This document shows positions 22,189 to 33,016 of a DNA stretch of 64,000 nt, one piece after another. The stretch is from Cladophialophora immunda (lineage: Eukaryota > Ascomycota > Eurotiomycetes > Chaetothyriales > Herpotrichiellaceae). Location: contig NW_015622544.1 in the NCBI RefSeq assembly GCF_000835495.1, positions 4,120,855-4,184,854 on the forward strand, written 5' to 3'. The position numbers were made by a program, and so were the translations under genes. Each line of letters starts with the position of its first letter. Position 1 is the stretch's first letter. Below the pieces are notes generated by a model that saw only the letters and a program-made list of their open reading frames with translations, was not told the DNA's origin and made no database searches.

Positions 22189-23832
22189 ATGGGAGACTGT
22201 CAAAACGAGGAAGATGTCTCGCAACAGCTGCTCAGCCGGCACAAGGAAGCCGTGTCGGCTGTCTCTGACCGCATCGCCAGCTTCCATGCTCGCCGAATTC
22301 CTTTTCGCATCTTCCATGGCAACACCAACTCGACTCGCCTGAGTGAGCGGACACGGGGCGCTACCGTCGACATCTGCAAACTCGAAAATGTCATCTCTGT
22401 CTCATCTTCGAAGCGGACATGTCTGGTTGAGCCTAACGTCCCCATGGACCGCCTTGTCGCGGCCACTCTGAAGCACGGCTTAGTACCCCCCGTCGTCCCA
22501 GAATTCCCGGGTATCACAGTTGGAGGTGGCTTTGCTGGGACGGCAGGCGAGAGTAGCAGCTTCAAGTATGGTTTCTTTGACAAGAGCGTGATCTGGTTCG
22601 AGGTGGTTCTGGCGGACGGAAAGGTGGTGACAGCCTCCGCGACCGAGAGGGCAGACTTGTTCTACGGAATGGCCGGAACATTCGGCACGTTGGGGGTCAT
22701 TACCCTGTTCGAGATGCGTTTGATTCCGGCAAAGGAGTTCGTCGAACTGTCGTATATCCGGGTCGGAGGCATTGAACGGGCGCAAGAAGTGATCAAACAG
22801 GTCACGAAGCGGGGAGATGCGGATTTTCTGGACGGGATAATGTTTGCTCCCGAGAAGGGAGTGATATTGGTTGGCCAACTCGCTGAACGAGACGAGAAGA
22901 ACAAAGACCTACCAGTCGTGACATTTACCAAGCCTTGGGATCAGTGGTTCTATCTCCACGCCGAGGAAAAAATGAACGATACTGACGCCACGACACCTCT
23001 ATCTCCATCGCCGTCATCACCATCAGCATCCGCTCCGCGCGACTTAATCCCCTTGACAGACTACCTCTTCCGCTATGACCGAGGCGCCTTCTGGACGGGT
23101 CGCTTTGCATACACGTATTTCTGCATACCCTTTACGCGCACGATCCGCTGGCTGGCAGATTACTTCATGCACACGCGCATCATGTACCACGCGTTACACC
23201 GTTCCGGCCTATATCAGCGGTTCATCATCCAAGACATGGCCCTTCCTAACAAAAACATTCCGGAATTCTCTCGTTGGTTGGACGAGGAGTTGCCGCACAT
23301 CTACCCACGCTGGCTGTGTCCCTTGAAGGATGGTGACAGCGTGAGCATGAACCCCCACCTCCGTAACCGAACCTCCTCGAACGCAGAATCCAGTCCAGCC
23401 TCGGATCCCGACCCGAAGAGCAAGGAGGGTGATGGCTTCGACAACGCGCTCCTGAACATCGGCGTCTGGGGCGAAACACCGCCCACCACCCTGCACGTCA
23501 CCATCAACCGCCTCATCGAGGCCAAATTAAAGTCTCTGGGCGGGATGAAGTGGCTGTACGCCCAGACCTTTTACACCGAAGACGAATTCTGGGCCATTTA
23601 CGACAAGAGGTGGTACGACGACTTGAGGACGAAATACCAGGCCGACGGGCACATACCGAGCGTGTTCGAGAAAGTCAGGACCAAGGACATCTTTGAGCTC
23701 GACGGCGAGGGCCAGGTGCTGCGAGATGCGCGCATGCCGGTTGAAAAGGGCGTGTGGCGGATCTGGCCCGTTGCGGGTGTCTACGGGGCGCTGAGTGCGT
23801 TGAAGGGCGGCGACTACCTGCGCAAGCGGTGA
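22189..23832 (+). CDS. DHCR24-like FAD-linked oxidoreductase
   Basis: A single-exon protein of 547 residues starts at MGDCQNEEDV; an in-frame Met 12 codons earlier (22153) is also possible. The FAD-binding PCMH domain lies in the first third: FHGNTNSTR, then VEPNVPMDRL, PPVVPEFPGITVGGGFAG and GTFGTLGVITLFEMRLIP. The C-terminal half contains LWYTQ-like segments such as KWLYAQTFYTEDEFWAIYD. The whole resembles delta(24)-sterol reductase (DHCR24/Diminuto), which reduces the sterol side chain with NADPH. Fungi make ergosterol without this step, so the fungal homologues may act on other sterols or lipids. No obvious N-terminal membrane anchor is seen, unlike animal DHCR24. Family is clear; substrate is not. 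Confidence 0.82.
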   Translation: MGDCQNEEDVSQQLLSRHKEAVSAVSDRIASFHARRIPFRIFHGNTNSTRLSERTRGATVDICKLENVISVSSSKRTCLVEPNVPMDRLVAATLKHGLVPPVVPEFPGITVGGGFAGTAGESSSFKYGFFDKSVIWFEVVLADGKVVTASATERADLFYGMAGTFGTLGVITLFEMRLIPAKEFVELSYIRVGGIERAQEVIKQVTKRGDADFLDGIMFAPEKGVILVGQLAERDEKNKDLPVVTFTKPWDQWFYLHAEEKMNDTDATTPLSPSPSSPSASAPRDLIPLTDYLFRYDRGAFWTGRFAYTYFCIPFTRTIRWLADYFMHTRIMYHALHRSGLYQRFIIQDMALPNKNIPEFSRWLDEELPHIYPRWLCPLKDGDSVSMNPHLRNRTSSNAESSPASDPDPKSKEGDGFDNALLNIGVWGETPPTTLHVTINRLIEAKLKSLGGMKWLYAQTFYTEDEFWAIYDKRWYDDLRTKYQADGHIPSVFEKVRTKDIFELDGEGQVLRDARMPVEKGVWRIWPVAGVYGALSALKGGDYLRKR

Positions 23833-24129
23833 GAACGGACGCTAGAGGATGGGCGAGTATAGACAGATTGTATAGAACGCCGATCCCGAACACGGATGAG
23901 ATACATATCTAGAGACATAGAAATGGTCGATTATGAAGCCCCAGGGGTGGAGGAGACCCAGTCTCAACCTCATTACAATCGAACAGCGTTCAATTTCATC
24001 CAACGTAAATGAACCATCTCACGAGCACGGTATAATTTTGCCAACACCTTTCTCCTTCTTGCTCTGCACCAGAGACACCGCTTGCGGCAATCAACTCAGG
24101 GAGACAACTAGGTGACAACACGCCGCCTG

Positions 24130-24155
24130 GCTCGCTAGACGACAGGCTAGCGAGC
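24130..24155. repeat. Perfect 9-bp inverted repeat
   Basis: The arms 24130-24138 (GCTCGCTAG) and 24147-24155 are perfectly complementary around an 8-nt loop. They lie about 65 bp downstream of the cupredoxin stop codon on the minus strand. This may be a 3' UTR hairpin. Confidence 0.6.
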
Positions 24156-24201
24156 AGGCGAGCAGGCGAGCTCACACGAGCATAGTCCTTCCCGCCCGGC
24201 C

Positions 24202-24217
24202 GGGGGGGGGGGGGGGG
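24202..24217. repeat. G homopolymer (16 nt)
   Basis: A run of 16 G lies beside the stop codon of the minus-strand cupredoxin gene. Its length may be misassembled. Confidence 0.8.
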
Positions 24218-24218
24218 A

Positions 24219-25902
24219 TTAGGAATATCTGTGCATGGTCCCAGTCGCGGACATCTCAAACGGACCGGGCGTCAAACCTGGAGCGGGCTGCTGCTGCTGC
24301 TGCTGCTGCTGCGCTTGAGCCTGCACCTCGTGCTCGAGCGGCGGAGGACTCATGCGCGCCTGGCGCTGCAGGAACGCGGCAATGCCACCCACCGCCGCGG
24401 GCGCCGCCGGGGCCCCGGCCACGGAGCTCGGGCTGCCTGCGCGCGGGGAGGCGTTCTCCGTGCCGATGCCGCTCCCGGCCGGGGGAATCTGTGGTGCTTG
24501 TTGCTGTTGCGCGTCGTGCGTCTGGAACGGGGCCGGGGCGGGGTGCAGGACTGGGACCGCGGCGGCGGGGCCGAAGATGTCGTTGGACGGGGACGGCGGC
24601 CATTGAGGCGACGGTTGAGGTTGCGCCTGGCCTGGGCTGGCCATCAGGGGGGGCGCCATCTGTTGGTGCGGCGGGTAGCCCTGCGGGAATGCCGGGGGGT
24701 AAGGGTACATGCCGCCCGGGTTGGGGATGGCGTTGCCGAATGCGTCGGTCGCTGCCGGCATCGAGGTCACGGACATGTGCTTCTGGGTGGGCGACATGTA
24801 GCCGTAGTTGTTGGGCGGGAGGTACGCTGGCGGACTGTTCATCGGGCCCATGGCGGGCGTCGAGGGGGTGGGTTGGTTGCCGCCGCCGCCGTCTTTGGAT
24901 CTGGACCTGCGGCCGCAGAAGAAGAGCAATACCGCGGCGGCGATGACGACGGCTGCTCCTCCTGATTTCGGGGTCAGCACGGACAGCCGCAGGGTGTGTC
25001 GGGGGAGCCTGAGATCAGTTGGACTCACCGATTGCGATTCCTGCAATGGCTCCCGATGACAGGGAGGAATGGCTAGACTCACTCGCTACGGGAGTCGCGG
25101 TCGTCGCGGTCGGCGTCGGAGACAAAGTCGAGGTCGTGAAGGTCGTCGTGTACGTCGCAGTAGCCGTGGATGTGGATGTAGAGGTGGTCGCGAAGGGGTC
25201 TTCCTCGGGAGGCCAGCTCTCGCCCGGCTCCAGCATAAAGGACGAGTTTGCGGCATATTGCTTCTGGACCTGAATGGATTGGGTGGCATTGGGGTTGATG
25301 ACCCCGACCATCTGGTAGTTGATACACGAGCCCGGGGCGCCACAATAGTAGAAGACCGGCTCGGTGTCGTTGATGAGCAGCGTCCACTTGGGCGGATCGC
25401 TGAGAATGGCGTCGACAGGATAGAAGCCAGAGAAGAATCCAATTCGATCCGGCCCTTTGTGATTGAGTCGTGGTTAGCTCATCGTTTGACTTGTGGGAAA
25501 GGGTATTGGAGCAAAGAACAACGGCCTCGAACGACGTCGGTTGCATATACCTACCTGTCAACTCATAAGGTACACACGCGTACCCGTATGCGGCCCGAAT
25601 GACGGAGTGATTCAGGGGATAAAAATCGAATTCTCGACGACAGCGTCAGCGACCACTCACAGACAGTGCACAGCGACTTGCTCGAGAGCCATACCAACAT
25701 AGTTTCCGGGAGAAACCTGAACCACGTCTGGGACGAAAGTATTCCCTCCATTCCCGACAGCCACCGTGACCGTGATTGGCTGTGAAGTGGTGCTTGTAGG
25801 AGAGGTGCTTGCAGCACTGGTGAAATCTGTAACCGTGGTGGTGGTGTCCTGAGCCACTACCCCAGACAGCAGGGCCGCGAGGGCGAGCAATGGGAATCCC
25901 AT
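24219..25902 (-). CDS. Secreted cupredoxin-domain protein with one membrane span and Pro/Gln-rich tail
   Basis: Four exons on the minus strand, 25902-25695, 25632-25555, 25454-25029 and 24961-24219, give 484 residues. A signal peptide (MGFPLLALAALLSGVVAQ) precedes a Thr/Ser linker and a cupredoxin-like domain: ITVTVAVGNGGNTFVPDVV, then FDFYPLNHSVIRA across junction 1 and PVFYYCGAPGSCINYQMVGV. One His, the Cys and the Met of a type-1 copper site are present, but the second His, usually just before the second Cys, is Ser. A Ser/Thr stalk leads to a single span (GGAAVVIAAAVLLFFCG) followed by basic residues. The 230-residue cytosolic tail is rich in Pro and Gln, with a CAG-type Gln run at 24288-24311. 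Role unknown; a cell-surface protein is inferred. Confidence 0.82.
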
Positions 25903-27243
25903 GCCTGCAAAACTGGTTGCGAAAGAGCAAAAGCCGGAGAAGAGGACCAGAGTGGGCTGAGGAGCACAGACCGTGGTATAACAAGTCCAACGCAGGCAGC
26001 CCAGATCTCGGACGCTTGAAGCATGAACACGGGGCGTGGGTAACCCTCTCTGCCCATGTCCTCGTATCAAGAAGGCAGTCCGCGCGTTCCCTTCAGTGCC
26101 ATGCGGCTACGACCAAGATGTCAAGACTGTACTTGTTTCCATGGCTCTGGCCAGTGGCCACCTCCCAGCGACCGCCCTCGTATTCCCAATCAAACTTTCT
26201 CCGATTGGTGGCGGCGTGGTTCGCGGCTGAGAGCCGGAGCAGCCTGGAATAGTCTGGGGCACCATAAAGAAGACATGGGATGAGGGAGCAGCCCGTGATT
26301 GACCTTGGTCAGGCTGTTGGCTCATTGCACCCTTGACAAAAGTCCGTGCATGGATGTAGCTGGGAGCGGTAGGGCTGGACAGACACCAAGACCCAGAAGC
26401 TCGACACCTTGCAAAAAAAGAACGCCAATGCGGCTAGGCCATGTGTGCCCAATTATCTGGAGAGAAAATGGGGCCAGACAAGAAACCTTGCTAACCGAGC
26501 ACCAGCCCAGCATGGCCAGCAGGTGTCTGCGCCCTCAGCCCCCTTGTCCGGGTAGAAGTCGAGCGGCGGACGACCAGCCGAAGTCCAACCTGAGCATAGT
26601 GGTCTGTGAACACCGGGTACCGTGACCGCTGCAGAGCTGTGGCTAAAGGTCCGGCCGCTTCCACCATCGCTGAAGGATTGTTTGTCGCATGTGCTGGCGG
26701 TCAAGGATAATGTCTCCCCAATGCTCCGCGTCCACAGTCTTTGCAATTTGTAGCCAGCTTCGCCAACATCGGACTAGACCACCGATGGCACAATGTCTTG
26801 GTCGCCTGGATTAGATTAAGTTCAGGGTCGACAAGGCGGAACAGCACTTGGCGCATAGGATGGAGCTTAGGCGACGAAGAGACCGATAAGGATCGAACGA
26901 CAGCTATGATGGGGACATACCCAGGGAATCTAAAGTTTCAGCAGCGGTGACCTAAGTCTTGAGTTATGCAAGGATCATGGCTGAAAGATGAGACTAGTTG
27001 ATCAGGTGCTGTGGTTTGGCTTCTTCCAGCATTGTCGTCCACTCGATGCTCGAAGAGCTTCTGCAGCCTTCTGGTTGTGACATGAGGATTTTCATATATA
27101 TGTGCGATGCCATTATCCTTCTAGAGGATTAATATCTAACGCAGTTCTACCACGGCGTCCCTCCAAGCTCACTCACAGTAGGATTGGGTACGGGATGACA
27201 AGCATCGGGCCTCAATGCGGCAGCAGCGACCCAGGAGCGAAGA
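25903..27243. other. Intergenic, 1.3 kb
   Basis: I see no supported gene. Short overlapping frames exist on both strands without domain features. It separates the cupredoxin gene from the proposed catabolic cluster. Confidence 0.5.
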
Positions 27244-28318
27244 CTACACGGATGCTTCGGTTCTCCTCTCTGGAAGGGGATAGCCTCCTTCAGCGAACAA
27301 TTTCCCAGCAGATTGAAGAAGCTCGGCGATGTCTTCACCAAGCCACGCAGATATCAGTCTGGCCCTGCTTGCTTCCATCTCTCGCGTTAACCCTCCAGCA
27401 ACCTGCCGTACATCAATACGAGTCCATAGCAAGAAGAGGTCGGGTCTTACAAGAACACATCTTCCACTAGCAGAGGCTAGGCATGTCTGGACGACTGCAT
27501 TTGCGACATCGTCAACGGTATTCGCCTTCAGGCCAGAAGCTCCCCATTTCTCTGACAGCTTGGAGAACGTTGGGGTCGGGGTGTAGAATGGTGCCACGGC
27601 ATTCACATTCACGCCGATTGCCTGGGCAGTCAGTTGGCATGACCGAAGAAGGCCAACCAGACCGTGTTTGGAGGCGACGTAAGCCCCCACACCACTGCTG
27701 CCAAAATATCCGGAGGTTGAAGTGACGAGAACGATGGACCCTCGAGACGAATTCTGGAAACGCGGCTTATTTCGTTGCATATGATACAACGCCAGCCTCA
27801 ATGCTGCGACGGAACCAGCCGTCAGTATGGCTAGCGAGCAAGCATACTTCGAGAATGACGGGGTTGTAACTAGGTAAGATGGACTTACTGTTGAGTGTAC
27901 CTTTGAGGTTGACGTCCAACACTCTACCCCCTTCGACTGATTCCTGCAATTCTCCTTCGTCGTCGACCGCTGCCAGGTCAAACACGCTTTTGCTTTCCAT
28001 TATCCCTGCATTGGCGATGACAATGTCTACACGCCCAAAGCGTTCGATCGTTCGCTTGAACAGGAGCTTCATTTCTTGCCAGTTGAGGATATTCGTGGGC
28101 AAGAAAATGGCATTCTGGGGATGCGACAGGGAGGCAATGAGCACTTTAGCGTCCCCAGCTGTGGACTCGAGGTCTGCTATGATCACATTCGATCCATGAG
28201 AAGAGAGGAGTTTGACCGTCTGTGCTCCGATGCCGTTGGAGCCTCCCGTGACGATTGCGACTGCGCCGACGAGATGCTGTACGCAGGGAGATACATGGGC
28301 TGACGACTCCATTGTCAC
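27244..28318 (-). CDS. Short-chain dehydrogenase/reductase (cluster gene 1)
   Basis: Two exons, 28318-27889 and 27803-27244, with an 85-nt GTAAGT..GCAG intron, give 329 residues; a Met two codons later (28312) is an alternative start. The N-terminal cofactor motif is TGGSNGIG (about 24-31), followed by NAGIM and an ND-type segment. The active site is the Ser of LVTSTSGYFG with YVASK (YxxxK). The spliced junction reads LKGTLNTLRLALYHMQ, typical of classical SDRs close to 15-hydroxyprostaglandin dehydrogenase-like fungal enzymes. It would oxidise or reduce an alcohol or carbonyl with NAD(P). Two TGTCCGA heptamers lie about 150-170 bp upstream. It opens the proposed catabolic cluster. Confidence 0.85.
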
Positions 28319-28811
28319 CTCGCTGATATTGGACTCCTCCTTAGACTCGGCGGTTGAATCTAGATGGCCAGGGTATTTCCCAGAGTATAGCAGGTCACGA
28401 ATGAAGACGTTTCATACTTAACGTGATCGGTGACACTCTCCAGCTTCTCCTCCGAAGCTAAGAGATGTCCGAATCAATTGTCCGAGCGAGAGATATTTGG
28501 CCGCATCTACGGCGAACATTATGGCAGGCATACTGGACTCGGCAAATATGAAAATAGAGGGTGGAAGAATTCTCCTGGTTCTTCGTGGATGAAGAGTTCG
28601 AAGTCGCACCAGGGTCACGTGCGACAAGGAGGTCACATGATACCAGGAAATGTTCTAGACCCATCTCGCCATTTAGGACCAATTCAGCCTTCCTAGCGCA
28701 TCTCCCTCATCTCCCCCTGGCACCCTTCGCCATCAGATATCAAGGTGGCTACAGCTCAGAATCTATTGTCGCTATGTCCTCGGTCGAGCCGGGCGGCCCG
28801 TGAGAATGGGC
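28319..28811 (-). promoter_or_regulatory. Promoter region of the cluster SDR, with paired TGTCCGA motifs
   Basis: The region holds a direct repeat of TGTCCGA at 28466-28472 and 28479-28485, 13 bp apart centre to centre. A GTCACGTG motif lies near 28614. The rest is the 3' flank of the FAD monooxygenase gene. No coding gene is supported. Confidence 0.4.
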
Positions 28812-30002
28812 TCATAAGTCCACTTCCTCCAACAAGCGGCCGTCAGCAAACCAGACGTCCATTGCCTTGGCCATGGATTCAACATATGCGCGGGGAGAGT
28901 CATCCGCCATGGCTTCTTCCAAAAGATCTTGAGACATTTTGTTGGTGCTATCCGCGCGCCCCATGACTCTTTCTTCATACTTGCGCACTGCTGCTTCCAG
29001 GTCCGCCGGGTCTGCCTGAATGCAGAGAAAAAGATCCAAGGCGTCTAGCATCGCAAGGTTTGCTCCCTCACCTGCAAACCACGACATGACGTGCATCGAG
29101 TCTCCAATTAGTGTTAATCCTGGTTGAGTCTCATAGCGCATGCCCAGTGGCATCCTGTACTGAGGCCGCGGTGTCCACTTGGGGTCCAAACGGCGGATGA
29201 CTTCTTTCAGACGATCATCCCAGTCGTGGTAGACATCCTCCAAGAGCATCGCCGTGGCTCTCTTCTGGTCTGTCCAGTCGATACCACTTTCGACTGCCCA
29301 CTTCTCCGGTACCTTCAGACAAGGGTAAACTCGAAGGCTGTCATCTCCGTTTCGCTGCATGAAGATGCCCCTGCCGTCGCTGAGGGCAAACACAGTCCCT
29401 CGACCAATGAATTTCCCAAGCTCGGGAAATTCCTGATCCAAGTTGGAGATGCGACAATCAATTACCGTCAAGCCGGTATAAACTGGTTGTGTATTCGTCA
29501 ATAGTGGCCGCACCTTCGACCATGTCCCGTCAGCACCAACGATTAGATCGCCGACCGCAAAGGCACCATGATTCACGAAATGGACCTCGTATTTTCCGTC
29601 CGCTCTCGGGGTGATTCTGGAAACATGGTGGTCCCACTTGAGGTTCTGGGGTTCGACGGCCTCAATCAGGATTTTCCTCAACTCCGAACGGTCGATTTCA
29701 GGGCGACCTTCCGCATCAGGAGGCGCCTGGTGGAAGAGCCAGTCTTTGGCATGTTTGTCCATGAATCGGTAGTCTTGGTCATGATACCTGGCGTACTTCT
29801 TGAAGGAAGCTTCGAGTCCAGCGACCTGGAGAGCACGTTGACCCGAGTCTGGGTGCAGGTCAAGTGATCCTCCTTGGAAACGAGAGCTTATGTTTGGTTC
29901 GCGCTCGTAGAGAGTGAAGGAAAGGGAGTGGTGTTGTAGGAGTGCGGCAAGACTGAGGCCAGAAGGGCCCGCTCCAATGATAATGATATGCTTCCCGGAC
30001 AT
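28812..30002 (-). CDS. FAD-dependent monooxygenase, TetX/PHBH-like (cluster gene 2)
   Basis: A single-exon protein of 396 residues has the Rossmann motif GAGPSGL at 10-16 with a following acidic YERE. A DLIVGADGTWSKVR segment corresponds to the DG motif, and LIGDSMHVMSWFAGEGANLA is the GD motif contacting FAD ribityl phosphate. The pattern SLDLHPDSGQRAL resembles TetX-type class A flavoprotein hydroxylases. Class A enzymes use NAD(P)H and O2 to hydroxylate aromatic rings. The neighbouring ring-cleavage dioxygenase suggests a phenolic substrate; tetracycline inactivation is not implied. Two TCGGACA heptamers lie 252 and 296 bp upstream. No introns, no targeting signal. Confidence 0.88.
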   Translation of the reverse strand: MSGKHIIIIGAGPSGLSLAALLQHHSLSFTLYEREPNISSRFQGGSLDLHPDSGQRALQVAGLEASFKKYARYHDQDYRFMDKHAKDWLFHQAPPDAEGRPEIDRSELRKILIEAVEPQNLKWDHHVSRITPRADGKYEVHFVNHGAFAVGDLIVGADGTWSKVRPLLTNTQPVYTGLTVIDCRISNLDQEFPELGKFIGRGTVFALSDGRGIFMQRNGDDSLRVYPCLKVPEKWAVESGIDWTDQKRATAMLLEDVYHDWDDRLKEVIRRLDPKWTPRPQYRMPLGMRYETQPGLTLIGDSMHVMSWFAGEGANLAMLDALDLFLCIQADPADLEAAVRKYEERVMGRADSTNKMSQDLLEEAMADDSPRAYVESMAKAMDVWFADGRLLEEVDL

Positions 30003-30559
30003 GTCGGTGGGAACTTGACGTCTCTTCGCTCCTCCCTGCTTTTGTAAAGCCCAGGCTTTGTGTCAGAAGGTCTGCCACCTTATAGGGACCTGGTTTTCCT
30101 TGACATCCGAGAGGGTCGGAAGCTGCACCTCCATGCCCTCAGTGGACTCCTGTCCTTGAAGGGACTCCGATCTCAAGCACCCCGTTCCCCGGTTTCTGAC
30201 TCGGCATGTACGTAAGAGTTTGAAGCCCACGGGGTCACGTCGACCAGCACAGCTCGGACATTTCTCAGCCGACATGGAAATTCCGAATGGCTGAGTATCG
30301 GACAATGCCTTCTCACATGAGCGTATGTGTCTCAACAAACACTGTGTGACAGTATGACAAGCTATAGAGTTACGTGTGCTTTCCCGGCACTTCTAGCATT
30401 TGATCCCCTGCTATCAAAGCACTTTGTCAAAGTCTTGAGGTTCATTGATATGAGGAGTCTCGGGATTATATCGCCGCATAGGACCAGCTCAGAAGATTAT
30501 GGCGAAGATTATATACTCATGGAAAGACTATTTCCTTCCTGTCACAAAGGAAGAGGCTT
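30003..30559 (-). promoter_or_regulatory. Promoter region of the FAD monooxygenase, with two TCGGACA motifs
   Basis: TCGGACA occurs at 30254-30260 and 30298-30304, with a related TTCCGAA at 30281. The region also contains the 3' flank of the alpha/beta hydrolase gene. No coding gene is supported. Confidence 0.4.
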
Positions 30560-31406
30560 CTACAGCTGCGTTTCTCCTCCTGCACGCCTTATGGCTCGAG
30601 AGACCTCCTCGACACGGCTGATGGTGGGAAAGTGACCTGCTTGACAGGTGTAAACATCGACCTTACGACCACTCTCCTCCTCGATCCGGCTGATGATAGA
30701 CTCTTGAACCTGTAGCGGTACTGCTAAGTCGTCCTTGCACACCAGGTACGACACCGGGATATTCTGATAGCCGGGATGGGTGAGAGTCCCAGCAAAGCTG
30801 ATTGTCGAGTGTGGGAGCATTGTTTTAGCCAATTCGACTCCCCTTACCAGAGGAAGATCTGAGAAGTTTGTTCGAGCACAACCCTCTGGCTCGGTGGACA
30901 TGTAATCGCCCTTCAACCGCAACGAAGTCAGTAAGGCTATCCTTGCTGCCAGGTTGGAAGATACTAACGTCAATTGTGATGAACTCGGGCATATTATCAC
31001 CCATCTGTGTGGCAATTGAGTCTCCCACTCGTGGAACGGGAGAGCTAATGTAAAAGAGACGAACGACGCCACCTCTAAGCTGAGATTGTGCGCGTTCCGC
31101 CTTTGAAACACCCTTTGTACTCTCCGTCCCACATATGCCTCCGTATGAGTGCATGACCAGGACAATCTCCTTGCCCTCATCGGCCAACTTGGTCGTGAGA
31201 GATGTGATGTACCCTGCATCCTCAGCCATTGTTGCAGCTGGAAGCGGACTGCGACTGCCAACGGAAGGAAGATGGATCACTACGGTATCATAGCCATGAC
31301 TATCCAACTCTTCGACCACCCCACTGTAGAGGCTCGGTGGAGAGAACGAAGCAGGGACAATGACTATGACCGGCTTGTTCGTCTCTGGCTGGCTGGTAGC
31401 GGACAT
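30560..31406 (-). CDS. Alpha/beta hydrolase (cluster gene 3)
   Basis: Two exons, 31406-30969 and 30910-30560, with a 58-nt GTTAGT..AAG intron holding an ACTGAC branch point, give 262 residues. The nucleophile elbow is HSYGG (Ser about 87), preceded by the PASFSPPSLY oxyanion region and VIHLPSVG. CKDDLAVPL supplies the acid and AGHFPT the catalytic His. The layout is that of small AB hydrolase 6-type fungal enzymes (methyl-ester hydrolase-like, salicylate-binding-protein-like), which cleave esters or lactones. In the cluster it could release an aromatic acid from an ester, or open a lactone after ring cleavage; both are inference. It is divergent from the dioxygenase gene. Confidence 0.82.
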
Positions 31407-32006
31407 CTTAATCTGGGTCGATGCGGTTGCCCTGTTTCGGCGTGCTTGCGACTGGTTTGAGTGTCCAAGGGGTGCTGATATTCGGGAGTAAAGAGGTACT
31501 TGGGGTGCAGAGAGTAGGTGAGAGTCCGTATGGCTCGCAAGACTTGAAAGACCAACTTGTACTAATTAGATATCTCAATCGAAGCGTTGCCAATGTGTTT
31601 GCTTCCCGATGTCTCGGATTGTTCGCCCATTTGAAGCCGAGACGAAGAGAAAGACGATCGGTTTCGACCGCCATACAATTCGATGTCGGCCTTTTGCTCC
31701 TCTACAGCTTCAAGGCAATCTAGCATCTCCCGAGGGTATCAGGTCGGAAAATTACGAGCCTGGTTTGATAGCCGGGCTGAGGATGGACTTCGGCCGCGAG
31801 AACACTCATGGGGAAGGGCCGACCATACGGATGTGGCACCATTCCTATTACCAAGCCGACGATGTATTCAAACTCTTTAAAAGAAGGCCACAGCCTACAA
31901 ATCAACCTCTGAGCTTTCCATTGTGGCCGCTCAAACAGCCCTCAAAGCTTTCGACAGCTCCCCTGGCGATAGCTTGTTGCGTTCAATTGTGGTAAACTCT
32001 CCCAGT
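31407..32006. promoter_or_regulatory. Divergent promoter, hydrolase / dioxygenase
   Basis: A 600-bp region separates the divergent starts of the hydrolase and the intradiol dioxygenase, suiting coordinate control. Only degenerate relatives of the cluster heptamer were seen (TCGGATT near 31614, TCGGAAA near 31744, TGTCCAA near 31460). A CGGCCG palindrome is at 31791-31796. Confidence 0.35.
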
Positions 32007-33016
32007 ATGGCACCATCTAAAGACGAGCCGTTTACAGAATCTGTCCTCGCTTCCTTCGGTCCCTCTGCTCCCCCACGAGCCAAGGAAATCTTGACCTCGT
32101 TGATCCGTCATCTCCATGCCGTGTGTCGAGAAGTCAACCTTACAACCGAAGAGCTTTATATTGGACTGGACGCTCTCAGTCGTGCAGGACGCATGAGTGA
32201 TGCGAAACGGAACGAGACATTGCTGGTTTCCGATTGTCTTGGGGTGGAAGCGTCAGTATCTCTCATATGATGCCAAATCTCTCGTCAAGAAATCGGCTGA
32301 CCTCGAGAGAAGACTGGTGGACGAGATCACCCACAAGATTCTAGCTGAAGAGACATCAACAAACTCCTGCATACTGGGTCCTTTCTATCGAGCAGATGCG
32401 CCCGTCTATGAGAATGGCGACAGCATCATCCAGAAGTACCTTGGTGGCGAAGTTACGTGGTGTCATGGCCTTGTTCTTGACGCTGATAGCGGAAAGCCTG
32501 TGGTTGGTAAGTCAGCAAACCTCTCAGCCTCACTTCCTCCGTTGGACCTAGGATTGATGCTCGACAGGCGCCAAATTGAACGTGTGGGAATGTGCGGCCA
32601 ATGGGCGGTACGATCAACAGGACCCAAGCCAGCCTGATGGAAACATGCGTGGCATTTTCACTTCAGACAGCGAAGGCCGGTATGACTTTTACTGCATCAA
32701 ACCGGTCCCTTACCCGGTCCCCTACGACGGGCCTGCAGGAGACATTCTGAAACTGATGGATCGCTCTCCATTCCGGGCAGCACACATACACTTCATGGTG
32801 GGGAGCGAAACCCATCGCCGGCTCGTGACACAGGTATTCCCCAGCGACGATGCGTACCTTGATCGCGATTCTGTATATGCGGTCAAGGATGACTTGATCA
32901 TTCGTTTTGAGCCTGCGAGCTCAGAAGCACTGAAAGGACGGGGCGTACGTGGTTTGGAAACCAATGTGAAGTGGGAAGTAAAGTACGACTTCCGCATCAA
33001 GAGACGACACGGTTGA
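32007..33016 (+). CDS. Intradiol ring-cleavage dioxygenase, catechol/hydroxyquinol 1,2-type (cluster gene 4)
   Basis: Three exons, 32007-32251, 32313-32506 and 32568-33016, give 295 residues. Junctions read GVEALVDEIT and SGKPVVGAKLNVWE. An N-terminal helical domain typical of catechol/hydroxyquinol dioxygenases precedes the catalytic barrel. Fe(III) ligands are visible: Tyr in LGPFYRADAP, Tyr in YPVPYDGPAG, and both His of FRAAHIHFM. The enzyme opens a catechol- or hydroxyquinol-type ring between the hydroxyls, giving a muconate or maleylacetate-type product; the preferred substrate cannot be read from sequence. No maleylacetate reductase or muconate cycloisomerase lies in this window. The other acceptor choices at junction 1 (two codons different) remain possible. 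Confidence 0.92.

Larger units (their letters stand above)
23833..24218. other. 3' region between convergent genes, with hairpin and poly-G
   Basis: No gene. It holds an inverted repeat at 24130-24155 and a run of 16 G at 24202-24217 immediately beyond the stop codon of the minus-strand cupredoxin gene. Confidence 0.6.

Noticed and set aside
24231..24965. Long plus-strand open frame of 244 codons
   Set aside because: It lies opposite the last exon of the cupredoxin gene; its Arg/Gly-rich composition is the antisense of a GC-rich Pro/Gln/Ala sequence.
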